From an uncultured Bacteroides sp. (GTDB taxonomy: Bacteria > Bacteroidota > Bacteroidia > Bacteroidales > Bacteroidaceae), in NCBI GenBank assembly GCA_944321465.1, contig CALULL010000012.1:1-64000 (forward strand): a stretch of 64,000 bases of DNA, written 5' to 3'. Positions 52,291-61,190 of the stretch are shown piece by piece. The notes under the pieces are model-generated. The model had not been told where the DNA came from and made no database searches. It saw only the letters and a program-made list of their open reading frames with translations. Position numbers and translations under genes: made by a program. Position 1 is the first letter of the stretch; every line of letters starts with the position of its first letter.

Positions 52291-52310
52291 CACCCACAAA
52301 ATTAGTTGAA

Positions 52311-52532
52311 ATGCTTGATACCTTTTTAATAACTCTGTTAATTGTTGCTATAAGTGCCGTTTTGTTGGGGCTGAAGGTGCTTCTTGTTAAGAACGGGACT
52401 TTCCCCAATGGACATGTAGGAGGCAACAAGGCGTTGCGCGAACGCGGAATAGGTTGCGCGCAGTCTCAGGACAGGGAAGCATTTGAAAAGCCTAAATTTT
52501 CCATTGACGAGTGGACAGAAGACAAGAACTAA
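52311..52532 (+). CDS. Small single-pass membrane protein
   Basis: The 73-residue protein has one N-terminal membrane helix (about residues 3-27) followed by a conserved-looking cytoplasmic tail: NGTFPNGHVGGNKALRERGI, CAQSQDREA and an acidic end. I recognise this tail from small Bacteroidota proteins of unknown function but cannot name a family. The invariant-looking Cys and the HVGGN block suggest a specific partner. The OmpH-like gene starts 49 bp after its stop, so they may be cotranscribed. Confidence 0.7.
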   Translation: MLDTFLITLLIVAISAVLLGLKVLLVKNGTFPNGHVGGNKALRERGIGCAQSQDREAFEKPKFSIDEWTEDKN

Positions 52533-52581
52533 TTCATTGAACGAAAACCAATTTATTAATAATAAAGCAAAGAGCAATATT

Positions 52582-53178
52582 ATGAAGAGACTGTACTACG
52601 TGATGAACGGCATGGCCGCTCTCACTCTTATCCTGTTGTTTTCGCAGTGTGCGGGCAAAAGCAACCAAGAAGCAACCACATCGGCTCAGCCCGCAACCTT
52701 GTCTGGCATGAAAATAGCCTATGTGGAGATCGACACCCTTTTGTCGAAATATAATTTCTTCAAGGATTTGAGCGAAGAGATGGTGAAGAAGAGTGAAGAT
52801 ATGCGCCTTACCTTGAACAAGAAGGCCAATGAGTTAGAGAAGGAAAAACGCGATTTCCAAACGAAATATGAGAATAACGCATTTCTTTCGCAAGAGCGGG
52901 CACAGCAGGAATACAATCGCATCCTGAAACTGGAACAGGACCTTCAGGAACAGAGTAACCAATTACAGTCCGAATTGATGAGTGAGAACGAAAAGAACAA
53001 TCTGCAGTTGCGGGATTCTATCAATGCTTTTCTGAAGGAATACAACAAGGGAAAGAAGTACGACTTAATTCTCAGCAACACGGGTTTTGACAACCTTCTG
53101 TATGCCGATAGCGCGTATAATATCACCCAGGAAATCCTTGAAGGGTTGAATGCCCGTTATGTTTCGCCCAAGAAGTAA
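52582..53178 (+). CDS. OmpH/Skp-like periplasmic chaperone
   Basis: The 198-residue protein has a lipoprotein-like signal (LFSQCAGK, Cys about residue 22) and then the OmpH fold. KIAYVEIDTLLSKYNFFKDL opens the trimerisation core. A long charged coiled coil (about residues 75-150, rich in Glu, Lys and Gln) forms the tentacle. KKYDLILSNTGFDNLLYADS is the conserved closing strand-helix. It likely escorts outer-membrane proteins through the periplasm. ATG 52582 is chosen because a signal sequence begins there. A strong terminator follows. Confidence 0.85.
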   Translation: MKRLYYVMNGMAALTLILLFSQCAGKSNQEATTSAQPATLSGMKIAYVEIDTLLSKYNFFKDLSEEMVKKSEDMRLTLNKKANELEKEKRDFQTKYENNAFLSQERAQQEYNRILKLEQDLQEQSNQLQSELMSENEKNNLQLRDSINAFLKEYNKGKKYDLILSNTGFDNLLYADSAYNITQEILEGLNARYVSPKK

Positions 53179-53238
53179 AAGTAGAATATAGCAGGCTTCT
53201 TCCTGTCAAGAACCGACGGGCATAGAATGTCCCGCAGG

Positions 53239-53288
53239 AAATCTGTAGGCTTTAGACCATAGAAAGGCTAAAGCCTACAGATTTTTGT
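53239..53288 (+). terminator. Strong intrinsic terminator after the OmpH-like gene
   Basis: AAATCTGTAGGCTTTAG (53239-53255) pairs perfectly over 17 bp with 53268-53284, with a 12-base loop and a T-run (ATTTTTG) at the end. It lies 60 bp after the stop. The rest of the 378-bp gap to glnA holds only the glnA promoter. Confidence 0.9.
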
Positions 53289-53494
53289 ATTATCCCGTCT
53301 TTTCCGCCCGGCTTCCGTCCGTGAAAGCGGTTTCTTTTTTGCCCGGCAGCTGCTTGGGGCTAAATCAAATGGCTTTTTCGTTGCGGCCAGATGTCGTCTT
53401 CGTGCCGAAAGGCAGCGGAAACGCCCCCGGTGTTGAATGCTTTACTGCAAAAAGTCAGGATAATTGTTAATATAGGATAAAAAGGCGGAGGATA

Positions 53495-53526
53495 TTGACA
53501 TTTTGCCAACAAAATACCTACATTTG
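53495..53526 (+). promoter_or_regulatory. Promoter of the glutamine synthetase gene
   Basis: TACATTTG at 53519-53526 fits the -7 box and TTGACA at 53495-53500 gives a -33 element with 24-bp spacing. The start codon is 30 bp downstream. Confidence 0.7.
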
Positions 53527-53556
53527 ACGCAGTTATAAGCATGATTTACTAATATA

Positions 53557-55074
53557 ATGACTAATATCATGGACAAAAGCATTGAACTGACCAACAACCA
53601 GGTCATAGCCTATTTGAAGAAACCGGCTTCGCAACTGACGAAAAGCGACATCATACGCTACGTCACGGAAAACAACGTCCGCATGATTAATTTCATGTAT
53701 CCTGCCGAAGATGGGCGCATCAAGACGCTGAACTTCGTTGTCAACAACTTGGCCTATCTGGAAACCATCCTGTCCTGCGGCGAGCGGGTGGACGGTTCGA
53801 GCCTTTTCCCCTCTTACGTGGAGGCTGGCAACAGCGACTTGTACGTATTGCCCCGTTTCAGCACAGCCTTTATCGACCCATTTTCCGAGCAGCCTACGCT
53901 TTGCATGTTGTGCTCCTTCTTCGACAAAGAAGGCAATCCGTTTAGCGGCTCTCCCGAGTGTACGCTCCATCGTGCCGCCCTTGCCTTTACCGAGGCTACG
54001 GGCATGACGTTCGAGGCTATGGGCGAGCTGGAGTATTACGTGATTGCCCCCGATGACGGAATGTTCCCGGCCAACGACCAGCGCGGTTACCACGAATCGG
54101 GACCGTATGCCAAATACAACGAATTCCGCAAGCTCTGCATGGAGTACATCGCTCAGACCGGCGGGCAGATTAAATACGGGCACAGCGAGGTAGGAAACTT
54201 CAAGTTGGACGGAATGGTCTATGAGCAGAACGAAATAGAGTTCTTGCCCAACCCGGTAGAGTCGGCAGCCGACCAGTTGACGTTGGCCAAGTGGGTTATC
54301 CGCAATCTGGCCTATCGTGAGAACCTGAACATCACGTTTGCTCCCAAGATTACCGTGGGCAAGGCTGGCTCGGGACTGCACATCCACATGCGTCTGATGA
54401 AAAACGGGCGTAACTGCATGACGGAAAACGGTCGCCTGTCCGATGTCGCCCGTCGTGCCATTGGCGGCATGATGGTGCTGGCTCCTTCCATCACGGCTTT
54501 CGGAAACCGTAACCCGACTTCTTATTTCCGCCTGGTGCCCCATCAGGAAGCTCCCACGAACGTATGCTGGGGCGACCGGAACCGTTCAGTTCTGGTACGT
54601 GTGCCGCTGGGGTGGACCTCGGGACGCGACATGTGCCGCGAGGCCAATCCGTTGGAAGGACCCTCTCAGGTGGATACTACCGAGAAACAGACCGTGGAGA
54701 TGCGTTCGCCGGATGGTTCTGCCGACCTCTATTTCCTCATGGCCGGTCTTTGCGTGGCCTGCCGTTACGGATTGGAGCAGGAAAGTTCTGCCGAGATTGC
54801 CAACAACACCTACGTGGACGGCGACATCCACAGCGAGCAAAACCGGCAGTTGCTGGAGCGGCTCGAACAGTTGCCTACGTGCTGCGTGGAGTCGGCCGAC
54901 TGGCTGGAGAAGCAGCGCGAAGCCTTCGAGGCTAAAAACGTGTTCAGCCCCCGTACGATAGACGGCATTATCCGCACGCTGCGCGGTATGGATGACAAGG
55001 GACTGCTGGAGCGTTTGCAAGGCAACAAGGCCGAACTGCAAAAACTGGTAGAACGCTATTTCCATTGTGGCTGA
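53557..55074 (+). CDS. glnA: Glutamine synthetase, type I-like
   Basis: The 505-residue enzyme makes glutamine from glutamate, ammonia and ATP. The N-terminal beta-grasp domain has FMYPAEDGRIKTLNF; the catalytic domain has GELEYYVIAPDD (metal-binding Glu pair), YEQNEIEFLPNP, GSGLHIHMRL (conserved His), NPTSYFRLVPHQEAPTNVCW and RSVLVRVPLGW (substrate Arg). It is longer than E. coli GlnA (~470) and far shorter than the ~730-residue GSIII also found in Bacteroidota. I see no clear adenylylation Tyr motif. ATG 53557 is used; ATG 53569 would remove four residues. Confidence 0.92.
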   Translation: MTNIMDKSIELTNNQVIAYLKKPASQLTKSDIIRYVTENNVRMINFMYPAEDGRIKTLNFVVNNLAYLETILSCGERVDGSSLFPSYVEAGNSDLYVLPRFSTAFIDPFSEQPTLCMLCSFFDKEGNPFSGSPECTLHRAALAFTEATGMTFEAMGELEYYVIAPDDGMFPANDQRGYHESGPYAKYNEFRKLCMEYIAQTGGQIKYGHSEVGNFKLDGMVYEQNEIEFLPNPVESAADQLTLAKWVIRNLAYRENLNITFAPKITVGKAGSGLHIHMRLMKNGRNCMTENGRLSDVARRAIGGMMVLAPSITAFGNRNPTSYFRLVPHQEAPTNVCWGDRNRSVLVRVPLGWTSGRDMCREANPLEGPSQVDTTEKQTVEMRSPDGSADLYFLMAGLCVACRYGLEQESSAEIANNTYVDGDIHSEQNRQLLERLEQLPTCCVESADWLEKQREAFEAKNVFSPRTIDGIIRTLRGMDDKGLLERLQGNKAELQKLVERYFHCG

Positions 55075-55141
55075 TGATGGAGTAGGGACGGGGGTAAGCA
55101 TTCCCCGTGTTGCATAGAATATCTCTTGTTCTATAAAGGGG

Positions 55142-55200
55142 CGGGGACGGATGCGGCATGAAAGGTCTGGCCTTTTGTGCGTTTCCGTCCCCGTTCTTTT
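55142..55200 (+). terminator. Intrinsic terminator after glnA
   Basis: CGGGGACGGA (55142-55151) pairs with TCCGTCCCCG (55184-55193), extended by GCG/CGT contacts inside, and is followed by TTCTTTTTG. It lies 68 bp after the glnA stop. Confidence 0.8.
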
Positions 55201-55222
55201 TGTCCAAGCCGGTCGTTAGAGG
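55200..55222. repeat. Possible degenerate end of the MITE-like repeat
   Basis: The stretch TCCAAGCCGGTCGTTAGAGG resembles the CCCAAATCGGTCATTAGA terminus with several changes. No matching second end is visible nearby, so this may be chance. Confidence 0.3.
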
Positions 55223-55279
55223 CAATGGAAAAGCCGTTGCCACTCTGGCGGGAACTTTCATGGGCGGGGGGCTTTTCCG

Positions 55280-55367
55280 CCTGTGTCCGCACAGGTCTGC
55301 TCCTTTTCAGCGACAGGTGTACCCCCTCCGGGGCACAGGTGTGCGCGCTCGGAAGCACAGGCATGCT
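55280..55367. repeat. 22-bp tandem array, copy 5
   Basis: Units end exactly 22 bp apart at 55301, 55323, 55345 and 55367, for example GGGGCACAGGTGTGCG and GAAGCACAGGCATGCT. It lies in the 539-bp gap between glnA and ftsY, upstream of the ftsY promoter. Between 55370 and 55560 I see no further feature. Confidence 0.7.
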
Positions 55368-55580
55368 GGCTTGGGCTTGTCCGAAGAGGCGGGATGCCCG
55401 TTCTTGATGCCGAGGACTATCCGCAAGGACGTATCCCCGGCTTGGAAGAAACCCGGCGGCCCGTATAGCCTTCGGGCACAGGGGGCCGAAAGTGGAAAAA
55501 GCCTTGGGGCAGAGGGCAGATAAAATCCTTAAAAAGGAAAAATTAAAACAGTCGTTTAGTGTTATTTGCCCGCTTTGCCT

Positions 55581-55588
55581 TATCTTTG
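55581..55588 (+). promoter_or_regulatory. -7 element of the ftsY-rimO operon
   Basis: TATCTTTG at 55581-55588 fits the consensus, 25 bp upstream of the ftsY start. Confidence 0.65.
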
Positions 55589-55613
55589 TAGCATATTTAA
55601 TAGTATAGTCGAT

Positions 55614-56582
55614 ATGGGATTTTTTAGTTTTTTCTCTAAGGAAAAGAAAGAAACGTTGGATAAGGGACTGTCCAAGACAAAGGAGAGCGTATTCGGGAAA
55701 ATAACCCGCGCCATTGCTGGAAAATCGAAAGTGGATGATGAAGTGCTGGACAATCTGGAGGAAGTCCTGATAACCTCGGATGTCGGCGTTGAGACTACGC
55801 TGAAAATCATTAAGCGGATAGAAAAGCGTGTCGCCGAGGACAAATATCTGAACACAAAGGAGCTGAACAATATCCTTCGTGAAGAGATAGCCACGTTGCT
55901 GACGGAGAACAACACGGACGACATGGCAGAATTTGAAATCCCAGCAGGCAAAAAGCCCTACGTCGTTATGGTGGTGGGAGTCAACGGCGTGGGCAAGACG
56001 ACCACCATTGGGAAGCTGGCTTATCAGTTTAAGAAGAACGGCAAGAAGGTTTATCTTGGCGCAGCCGATACGTTTCGTGCCGCTGCCGTGGAGCAGTTGC
56101 AGATATGGGGCGACAGGGTAGGCGTGCCGGTAGTGAAGCAGAAGATGGGTGCCGACCCTGCTTCGGTGGCCTACGATACGCTGAGTTCGGCCGTAGCCAA
56201 CGGAGCCGATGTGGTGATTATCGATACGGCTGGCCGCCTGCACAACAAAGTAGGACTGATGAACGAGCTGACGAAGATAAAGAACGTGATGAAAAAGGTG
56301 GTGCCCGATGCGCCGGACGAGGTGTTGCTTGTGCTCGATGGCTCGACGGGGCAAAACGCCTTTGAACAGGCCAAGCAGTTCACGTTGGCGACAGAGGTGA
56401 CGGCAATGGCTGTCACCAAGCTCGACGGAACGGCCAAAGGTGGCGTCGTGATAGGCATATCCGACCAGTTCAAAATCCCCATCAGGTACATTGGGCTGGG
56501 CGAGGGGTTGGAGGACTTGCAAGTGTTCCGCCGGAGAGAGTTTGTCGATTCGTTATTTGGAGAAGAGGGCATCGGCAAATGA
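55614..56582 (+). CDS. ftsY: Signal recognition particle receptor FtsY
   Basis: The 322-residue GTPase docks ribosome-SRP complexes at the membrane. A short basic N-terminus (MGFFSFFSKEKKE) without the long acidic A domain leads into the helical N domain. The G domain has GVNGVGKTTTIGKLAYQ (about residues 122-138), DTFRAAAVEQLQ, IIDTAGRLHNK (G3), TKLDGTAKGG (G4) and the closing GLGEGLEDLQVF. ATG 55614 is selected from the promoter position and the conserved start. The stop TGA overlaps the rimO ATG (ATGA), so translation is coupled. Confidence 0.97.
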   Translation: MGFFSFFSKEKKETLDKGLSKTKESVFGKITRAIAGKSKVDDEVLDNLEEVLITSDVGVETTLKIIKRIEKRVAEDKYLNTKELNNILREEIATLLTENNTDDMAEFEIPAGKKPYVVMVVGVNGVGKTTTIGKLAYQFKKNGKKVYLGAADTFRAAAVEQLQIWGDRVGVPVVKQKMGADPASVAYDTLSSAVANGADVVIIDTAGRLHNKVGLMNELTKIKNVMKKVVPDAPDEVLLVLDGSTGQNAFEQAKQFTLATEVTAMAVTKLDGTAKGGVVIGISDQFKIPIRYIGLGEGLEDLQVFRRREFVDSLFGEEGIGK

Positions 56583-57877
56583 GAAAAAACACAGTAGATA
56601 TTGTCACGCTGGGATGTTCGAAAAACCTGGTCGACTCGGAGCGGCTGATGAAGCAGCTTGAGGAGGCCGGATTCAAAGTGACCCATGATGCCCTTCATCC
56701 GCAAGGCTCGATAGCCGTAATCAACACCTGTGGCTTCATCGGCGATGCCAAGGAAGAGTCTGTCAATACAATCTTAGAGTTTGCCCAGGCCAAAGAAGAA
56801 GGCCGTTTGGAGCGTCTTTACGTGATGGGCTGTTTGTCCGAACGCTATATGCAGGAACTTGCGCTCGAAATACCGCAGGTGGATAGGTATTACGGAAAGT
56901 TCGACTGGCCTCAGTTGCTGGCCGACCTTGGCAAGGACTATCGTGAGGATTTGCACGTCGGGCGCGTGCTGACCACCCCCCGGCACTATGCCTATCTGAA
57001 AATTTCGGAGGGGTGCGACCGCTCATGCTCCTATTGTGCCATTCCAATCATGACGGGGCACCACGTGTCGCGTCCGATGGATGAGATTGTTGCCGAGGTG
57101 TCATCTTTGGTGGCGCAAGGCGTGAAAGAATTTCAGGTCATAGCCCAGGAGCTGACTTACTATGGGATGGATCTCTATAAGCGGCAGGCTTTGCCTGACC
57201 TGGTGGAACGGATTGCCGATCTTCCGGGGGTAGAGTGGATACGTTTGCATTATGCCTATCCGGCAAATTTCCCCTTTGGGTTGCTTCCGGTAATGCGCGA
57301 ACGCCCTAACGTCTGCAAGTATCTTGACATTGCCTTGCAGCACATCAGCAATCACATGCTGCAACTCATGCGTCGCCATACGACGAAAGAGGAGACCTAT
57401 CGGCTGATTGAGCGTTTGCGCCAGGAGGTGCCGGGCATACACTTGCGCACGACGTTGATGGTGGGGCATCCCGGCGAGACGGAGGAAGATTTTGCTGAAC
57501 TGAAAGATTTTGTCCGAAGCGTTCGTTTTGAGCGCATGGGGGCTTTTGCCTATTCGCACGAAGAAGGCACCTATGCGGCCCGCCACTACGAAGACAACGT
57601 GCCTTCGGAGGTGAAGCAGGCGCGTCTGGACGAACTGATGGATTTGCAGCGTGGCATTTCGGCGGAACAGAACGAGGCGAAAGTGGGGCAGCGGCTGAGA
57701 ACCATCATAGACCGTAAGGAAGGCGAATACTATGTGGGGAGAACCCAATATGACTCGCCGGAGGTGGATCCCGAAGTTCTGATAGAAGCGGGAGAGCGCC
57801 GCCTGCGCACAGGGCGTTTTTACGATGTCGAGATAACGGGTTCGGACGACTATGACCTTTATGGCAAACTTGTTTAA
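56579..57877 (+). CDS. rimO: Ribosomal protein uS12 methylthiotransferase
   Basis: The 432-residue radical-SAM enzyme adds a methylthio group to an Asp of ribosomal protein S12. The N-terminal UPF0004 domain binds the auxiliary cluster through Cys in VTLGCSKNLVD, INTCGFIGDA and MGCLSERY. The radical SAM cluster is CDRSCSYCAIP (about residues 146-156). A TRAM domain at the C-terminus (about 365-432) contacts the substrate. It starts inside the ftsY stop codon. Confidence 0.97.
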   Translation: MRKNTVDIVTLGCSKNLVDSERLMKQLEEAGFKVTHDALHPQGSIAVINTCGFIGDAKEESVNTILEFAQAKEEGRLERLYVMGCLSERYMQELALEIPQVDRYYGKFDWPQLLADLGKDYREDLHVGRVLTTPRHYAYLKISEGCDRSCSYCAIPIMTGHHVSRPMDEIVAEVSSLVAQGVKEFQVIAQELTYYGMDLYKRQALPDLVERIADLPGVEWIRLHYAYPANFPFGLLPVMRERPNVCKYLDIALQHISNHMLQLMRRHTTKEETYRLIERLRQEVPGIHLRTTLMVGHPGETEEDFAELKDFVRSVRFERMGAFAYSHEEGTYAARHYEDNVPSEVKQARLDELMDLQRGISAEQNEAKVGQRLRTIIDRKEGEYYVGRTQYDSPEVDPEVLIEAGERRLRTGRFYDVEITGSDDYDLYGKLV

Positions 57878-58010
57878 CCCTGTGGAGTGGAAAACGTTGT
57901 GTGAGTTCGGCCCACGCTCATTGGAGAAGGCGGACAGTCGTCTCTGTTGCTGTTAGAGGCTGACTCCTAAAGATTTCGCATAGTTTTTTAATGAAAATTA
58001 GTCGCCGTCG

Positions 58011-58033
58011 TTGAGAGATTTCCTGTACTTTTG
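58011..58033 (+). promoter_or_regulatory. Promoter of the Bat operon
   Basis: TACTTTTG at 58026-58033 fits the -7 box. TTG at 58011-58013 precedes it at short spacing, so the -33 element is uncertain. The moxR start lies 68 bp downstream. Confidence 0.6.
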
Positions 58034-58101
58034 AGGGCGAAAAATATACAGTTTATCGCTTCGATTTGAAAAACAAGTATTAATGAGATAAGAGTATAAT
58101 T

Positions 58102-59097
58102 ATGGCAGAAACAATTGATATTCGCGAGTTGAACGAGCGTATAGAACGGCAAAGTGCTTTCATAACCAACCTTACCGCAGGTATGGATCAGGTCATTGTG
58201 GGGCAGAAGCATTTGGTGGAATCTTTGTTGATAGGTTTATTGTCCGATGGGCATGTGTTGCTTGAAGGCGTGCCGGGACTGGCAAAGACCTTGGCCATAA
58301 AGACGCTGGCCTCCTTGATTGATGCACGTTATAGCCGCATCCAGTTTACTCCCGACTTGCTTCCGGCCGATGTTATCGGTACAATGGTTTACAGTCAGAA
58401 AGACGAGACGTTTCAGGTGAAGAAGGGACCGGTGTTTGCCAATTTCGTGTTGGCAGATGAAATAAACCGTGCTCCGGCAAAGGTTCAAAGCGCATTGTTG
58501 GAGGCCATGCAGGAGCGGCAAGTGACGATAGGGTCGGAGACGTTCAAACTTCCGGAACCATTCTTGGTGCTGGCAACTCAGAACCCAATCGAACAGGAGG
58601 GGACTTATCCGTTGCCCGAAGCGCAAGTGGACCGTTTTATGTTAAAGGTCGTGATAGACTACCCGAAGCAGGAGGAAGAGAAACTCATCATTCGCCAGAA
58701 CATCAGCGGTGACAGAAAAACGTTGCTTCCGATATTGAAGGCCGAGGAAATCGTCGAAGCCCGGAAGGTGGCCAACCAGATTTATATAGACGAGAAGATA
58801 GAGCGTTACATTGTCGACATCGTATTTGCCACGCGTTTTCCTGAGAATTACGGCTTGAAGGAGTTGAAGAACATGATAGGTTTTGGCGGTTCTCCGCGTG
58901 CTTCTATCAGTTTGGCTCTGGCTGCGCGTAGCTATGCGTTCATCAAGCACAGAGGCTATGTCATACCGGAGGACGTGCGTGCTGTGGCTCACGACGTGCT
59001 GCGCCATCGCATTGGCCTGACTTACGAAGCCGAGGCCGACAACCTGACTTCCGATGAGATTGTCAGCAAGATATTGAACAAGGTTGAGGTTCCTTGA
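58102..59097 (+). CDS. MoxR-family AAA+ ATPase
   Basis: The 331-residue cytosolic ATPase is thought to act as a chaperone for VWA-domain partners in the Bat system. Walker A is GVPGLAKTLAIKT (about residues 55-67), Walker B VLADEINRAPAKVQSALLEAM (about 117-137), sensor 1 ATQNPIEQEGTYPLPEAQ and a C-terminal lid. It heads the Bat operon; DUF58, BatA and BatB, its likely partners, follow in order. The operon is linked to oxygen tolerance in Bacteroides. Confidence 0.95.
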   Translation: MAETIDIRELNERIERQSAFITNLTAGMDQVIVGQKHLVESLLIGLLSDGHVLLEGVPGLAKTLAIKTLASLIDARYSRIQFTPDLLPADVIGTMVYSQKDETFQVKKGPVFANFVLADEINRAPAKVQSALLEAMQERQVTIGSETFKLPEPFLVLATQNPIEQEGTYPLPEAQVDRFMLKVVIDYPKQEEEKLIIRQNISGDRKTLLPILKAEEIVEARKVANQIYIDEKIERYIVDIVFATRFPENYGLKELKNMIGFGGSPRASISLALAARSYAFIKHRGYVIPEDVRAVAHDVLRHRIGLTYEAEADNLTSDEIVSKILNKVEVP

Positions 59098-59189
59098 TGC
59101 CGGGAGATGAAATCCTGTGGCGCAGGAGCGGCCGTGGCGGGATGAAGTTGTTGAGATAGAGATTAGCGGAGGATAAAAGCAGAGAAGGA

Positions 59190-60059
59190 ATGGAAACAGC
59201 AGAATTGTTAAAGAAAGTCCGTCAGATAGAAATAAAGACACGTGGGTTGTCCAATAACATTTTTGCCGGGCAATACCACTCGGCTTTCAAGGGGCGTGGC
59301 ATGGCCTTTTCGGAAGTACGCGAGTATCAGTTTGGCGACGATATCCGGGACATTGACTGGAACGTAACCGCACGTTTCAACCGTCCTTATGTGAAGGTGT
59401 TTGAGGAAGAACGCGAACTGACAGTGATGTTGCTGGTTGACGTTTCGGGCAGTCTGGAGTTTGGCACGGTGCATCAGTTTAAGAAAGATATGGTGGTGGA
59501 GATAGCGGCTACGCTGGCTTTCTCGGCCATACAGAACAACGATAAAATAGGTGTCATATTTTTCTCGGACCACATCGAGAAATTTATTCCGCCGAAGAAA
59601 GGCCGTAAGCACATTCTGTATATTATACGCGAGCTGCTTGACTTTCATGCCGTAAGTCGACAGACAAACATCAGTAACGGGCTGGAGTATCTTACGCAGG
59701 TGATGAAGCGCCGTTGCACGGCTTTTGTCTTGTCCGATTTCATCGACCGCAATAGCTTCCAGAATGCTTTGACCATAGCCAACCGCAAGCACGACGTAAT
59801 AGCCATCCAGGTGTACGACCGGCGTGTAGAGGAACTTCCCGCCATAGGGCTGGTGAAAATGAAAGATGCCGAAACGGGGCGCGAACAGTGGATTGACACC
59901 TCTTCGGCGGCCATACGGAGGGCACACCACGATTGGTGGTTGAAAAGCCAGGCTCTGTTGGATGAAGTGTTCTCGCGGAGCAATGTGAGCAGCGTCTCGG
60001 TACGTACCGATCAGGACTATGTGAAGGCATTGATGAACTTATTTGCAAAACGGAATTAA
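59190..60059 (+). CDS. DUF58 domain protein of the Bat operon
   Basis: The 289-residue soluble protein has the DUF58 signature EYQFGDDIRDIDWNVTAR (about residues 45-62) and then a VWA-like fold with a MIDAS-type DVSGSLEFG (about 86-94) and VLSDFIDR. Members pair with MoxR ATPases. Its exact activity is unknown. It starts 92 bp after moxR, with no promoter seen in the gap. Confidence 0.9.
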   Translation: METAELLKKVRQIEIKTRGLSNNIFAGQYHSAFKGRGMAFSEVREYQFGDDIRDIDWNVTARFNRPYVKVFEEERELTVMLLVDVSGSLEFGTVHQFKKDMVVEIAATLAFSAIQNNDKIGVIFFSDHIEKFIPPKKGRKHILYIIRELLDFHAVSRQTNISNGLEYLTQVMKRRCTAFVLSDFIDRNSFQNALTIANRKHDVIAIQVYDRRVEELPAIGLVKMKDAETGREQWIDTSSAAIRRAHHDWWLKSQALLDEVFSRSNVSSVSVRTDQDYVKALMNLFAKRN

Positions 60060-60068
60060 AGCGTAGTA

Positions 60069-61148
60069 ATGAAGAACTTTATATTGGGAAGCATTGCATC
60101 GCTGCTATTGGCAGGCCAGGTGTGTGCGCAGTCGGTAGTGGTAGATGCCACGATTGATAAGGCACAAATCCTGATAGGAGAGCAGGCGAAGGTAAAGTTG
60201 GAAGTATCGGTCGATGCCAATCGGCAGACTATTTTTCCTGCATACGCGGACACATTGGTGGGAGGAGTCGAAATACTCGATGTGGCCAAGCGCGATACCC
60301 AAGTTCTGAATGAGGGGCGGCGTTTTGTCATTACTGAGGAGTACACGGTCACTTCTTTCGATTCTGCGCTCTACTATCTTCCTCCTATGAGGGTATGGGT
60401 TGACAGCGTGGCTTATGATTCAAAGCCCTTGGCTCTGAAAGTCTATTCGGTAGACGTTCCGGCCGATACGGCGCATCCCGATTTCTATTTTGGACCGAAG
60501 GATGTGATGGCGGCTCCCTTTGTTTGGAGCGATTGGTACATGGCGATGGCCTGTGTGCTGTTGTTTGTGCCGTTCCTTCTGTTGCTGGTTTATCTGATAA
60601 AGCGCATACGCGACAATAAGCCCATCATCCGTAAAGTGAAAGTCGAGCCGGTGCTTCCGCCCCATGAGCGGGCCATGTTGGCTATAGAGCGTATTAAGAC
60701 CGAGAAGAAGTGGCAGAGTGGGCAGCCGAAGGAATATTATACGGAGCTTACTGATGCGTTGCGCACGTATATCCGTGAGCGTTTTGGGTTCAATGCGTTG
60801 GAAATGACCTCTTCGGAGATTATAGAGAAACTCTTGGAGGTCGAGGATAAGAAGGCGATAGCCGACCTGAAGGCGTTGTTCCAGACGGCGGATCTTGTAA
60901 AGTTTGCAAAGCATAATCCGTTGATAAACGAGAGTGATGCCAACCTGATAAACGCCATAGACTTTATCAACGAAACCAAAGAGGAAGAACAGCCCGGTGT
61001 CAAGCCCCAGCCTACGGAAATAACCGTGGTTGAGAAACGCTCGCTGCGGACCAAATTGTTGTTGGGACTGGGCATCCTGGCATTGACTGCCTTGTTGGCC
61101 GGTTCGCTGGTATACGTTATTCTGGAAGTCTATAATTACATAGCGTGA
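60069..61148 (+). CDS. Bat-operon membrane protein with periplasmic domain
   Basis: The 359-residue protein has a signal peptide (ending VCAQS, about residue 21), a beta-rich periplasmic domain with BatD-like character (VDATIDKAQILIGEQAKVKL), a membrane helix (about 160-182), a cytoplasmic helical part (DALRTYIRERFGFNALEMTS) and a second C-terminal helix (about 330-355). Similar proteins occupy this slot between DUF58 and BatA in Bacteroidota. It begins 9 bp after the DUF58 gene. I infer a scaffold or anchor for the complex. Confidence 0.8.
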   Translation: MKNFILGSIASLLLAGQVCAQSVVVDATIDKAQILIGEQAKVKLEVSVDANRQTIFPAYADTLVGGVEILDVAKRDTQVLNEGRRFVITEEYTVTSFDSALYYLPPMRVWVDSVAYDSKPLALKVYSVDVPADTAHPDFYFGPKDVMAAPFVWSDWYMAMACVLLFVPFLLLLVYLIKRIRDNKPIIRKVKVEPVLPPHERAMLAIERIKTEKKWQSGQPKEYYTELTDALRTYIRERFGFNALEMTSSEIIEKLLEVEDKKAIADLKALFQTADLVKFAKHNPLINESDANLINAIDFINETKEEEQPGVKPQPTEITVVEKRSLRTKLLLGLGILALTALLAGSLVYVILEVYNYIA

Positions 61149-61190
61149 TAGGATTATAGTAAGAAGTGAATAGAGTAAAAGTGTGTTGCG

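Noticed and set aside
57878..58101. A possible riboswitch or small RNA in the gap before moxR
   Set aside because: Only weak inverted repeats are present and no known aptamer pattern is recognisable.
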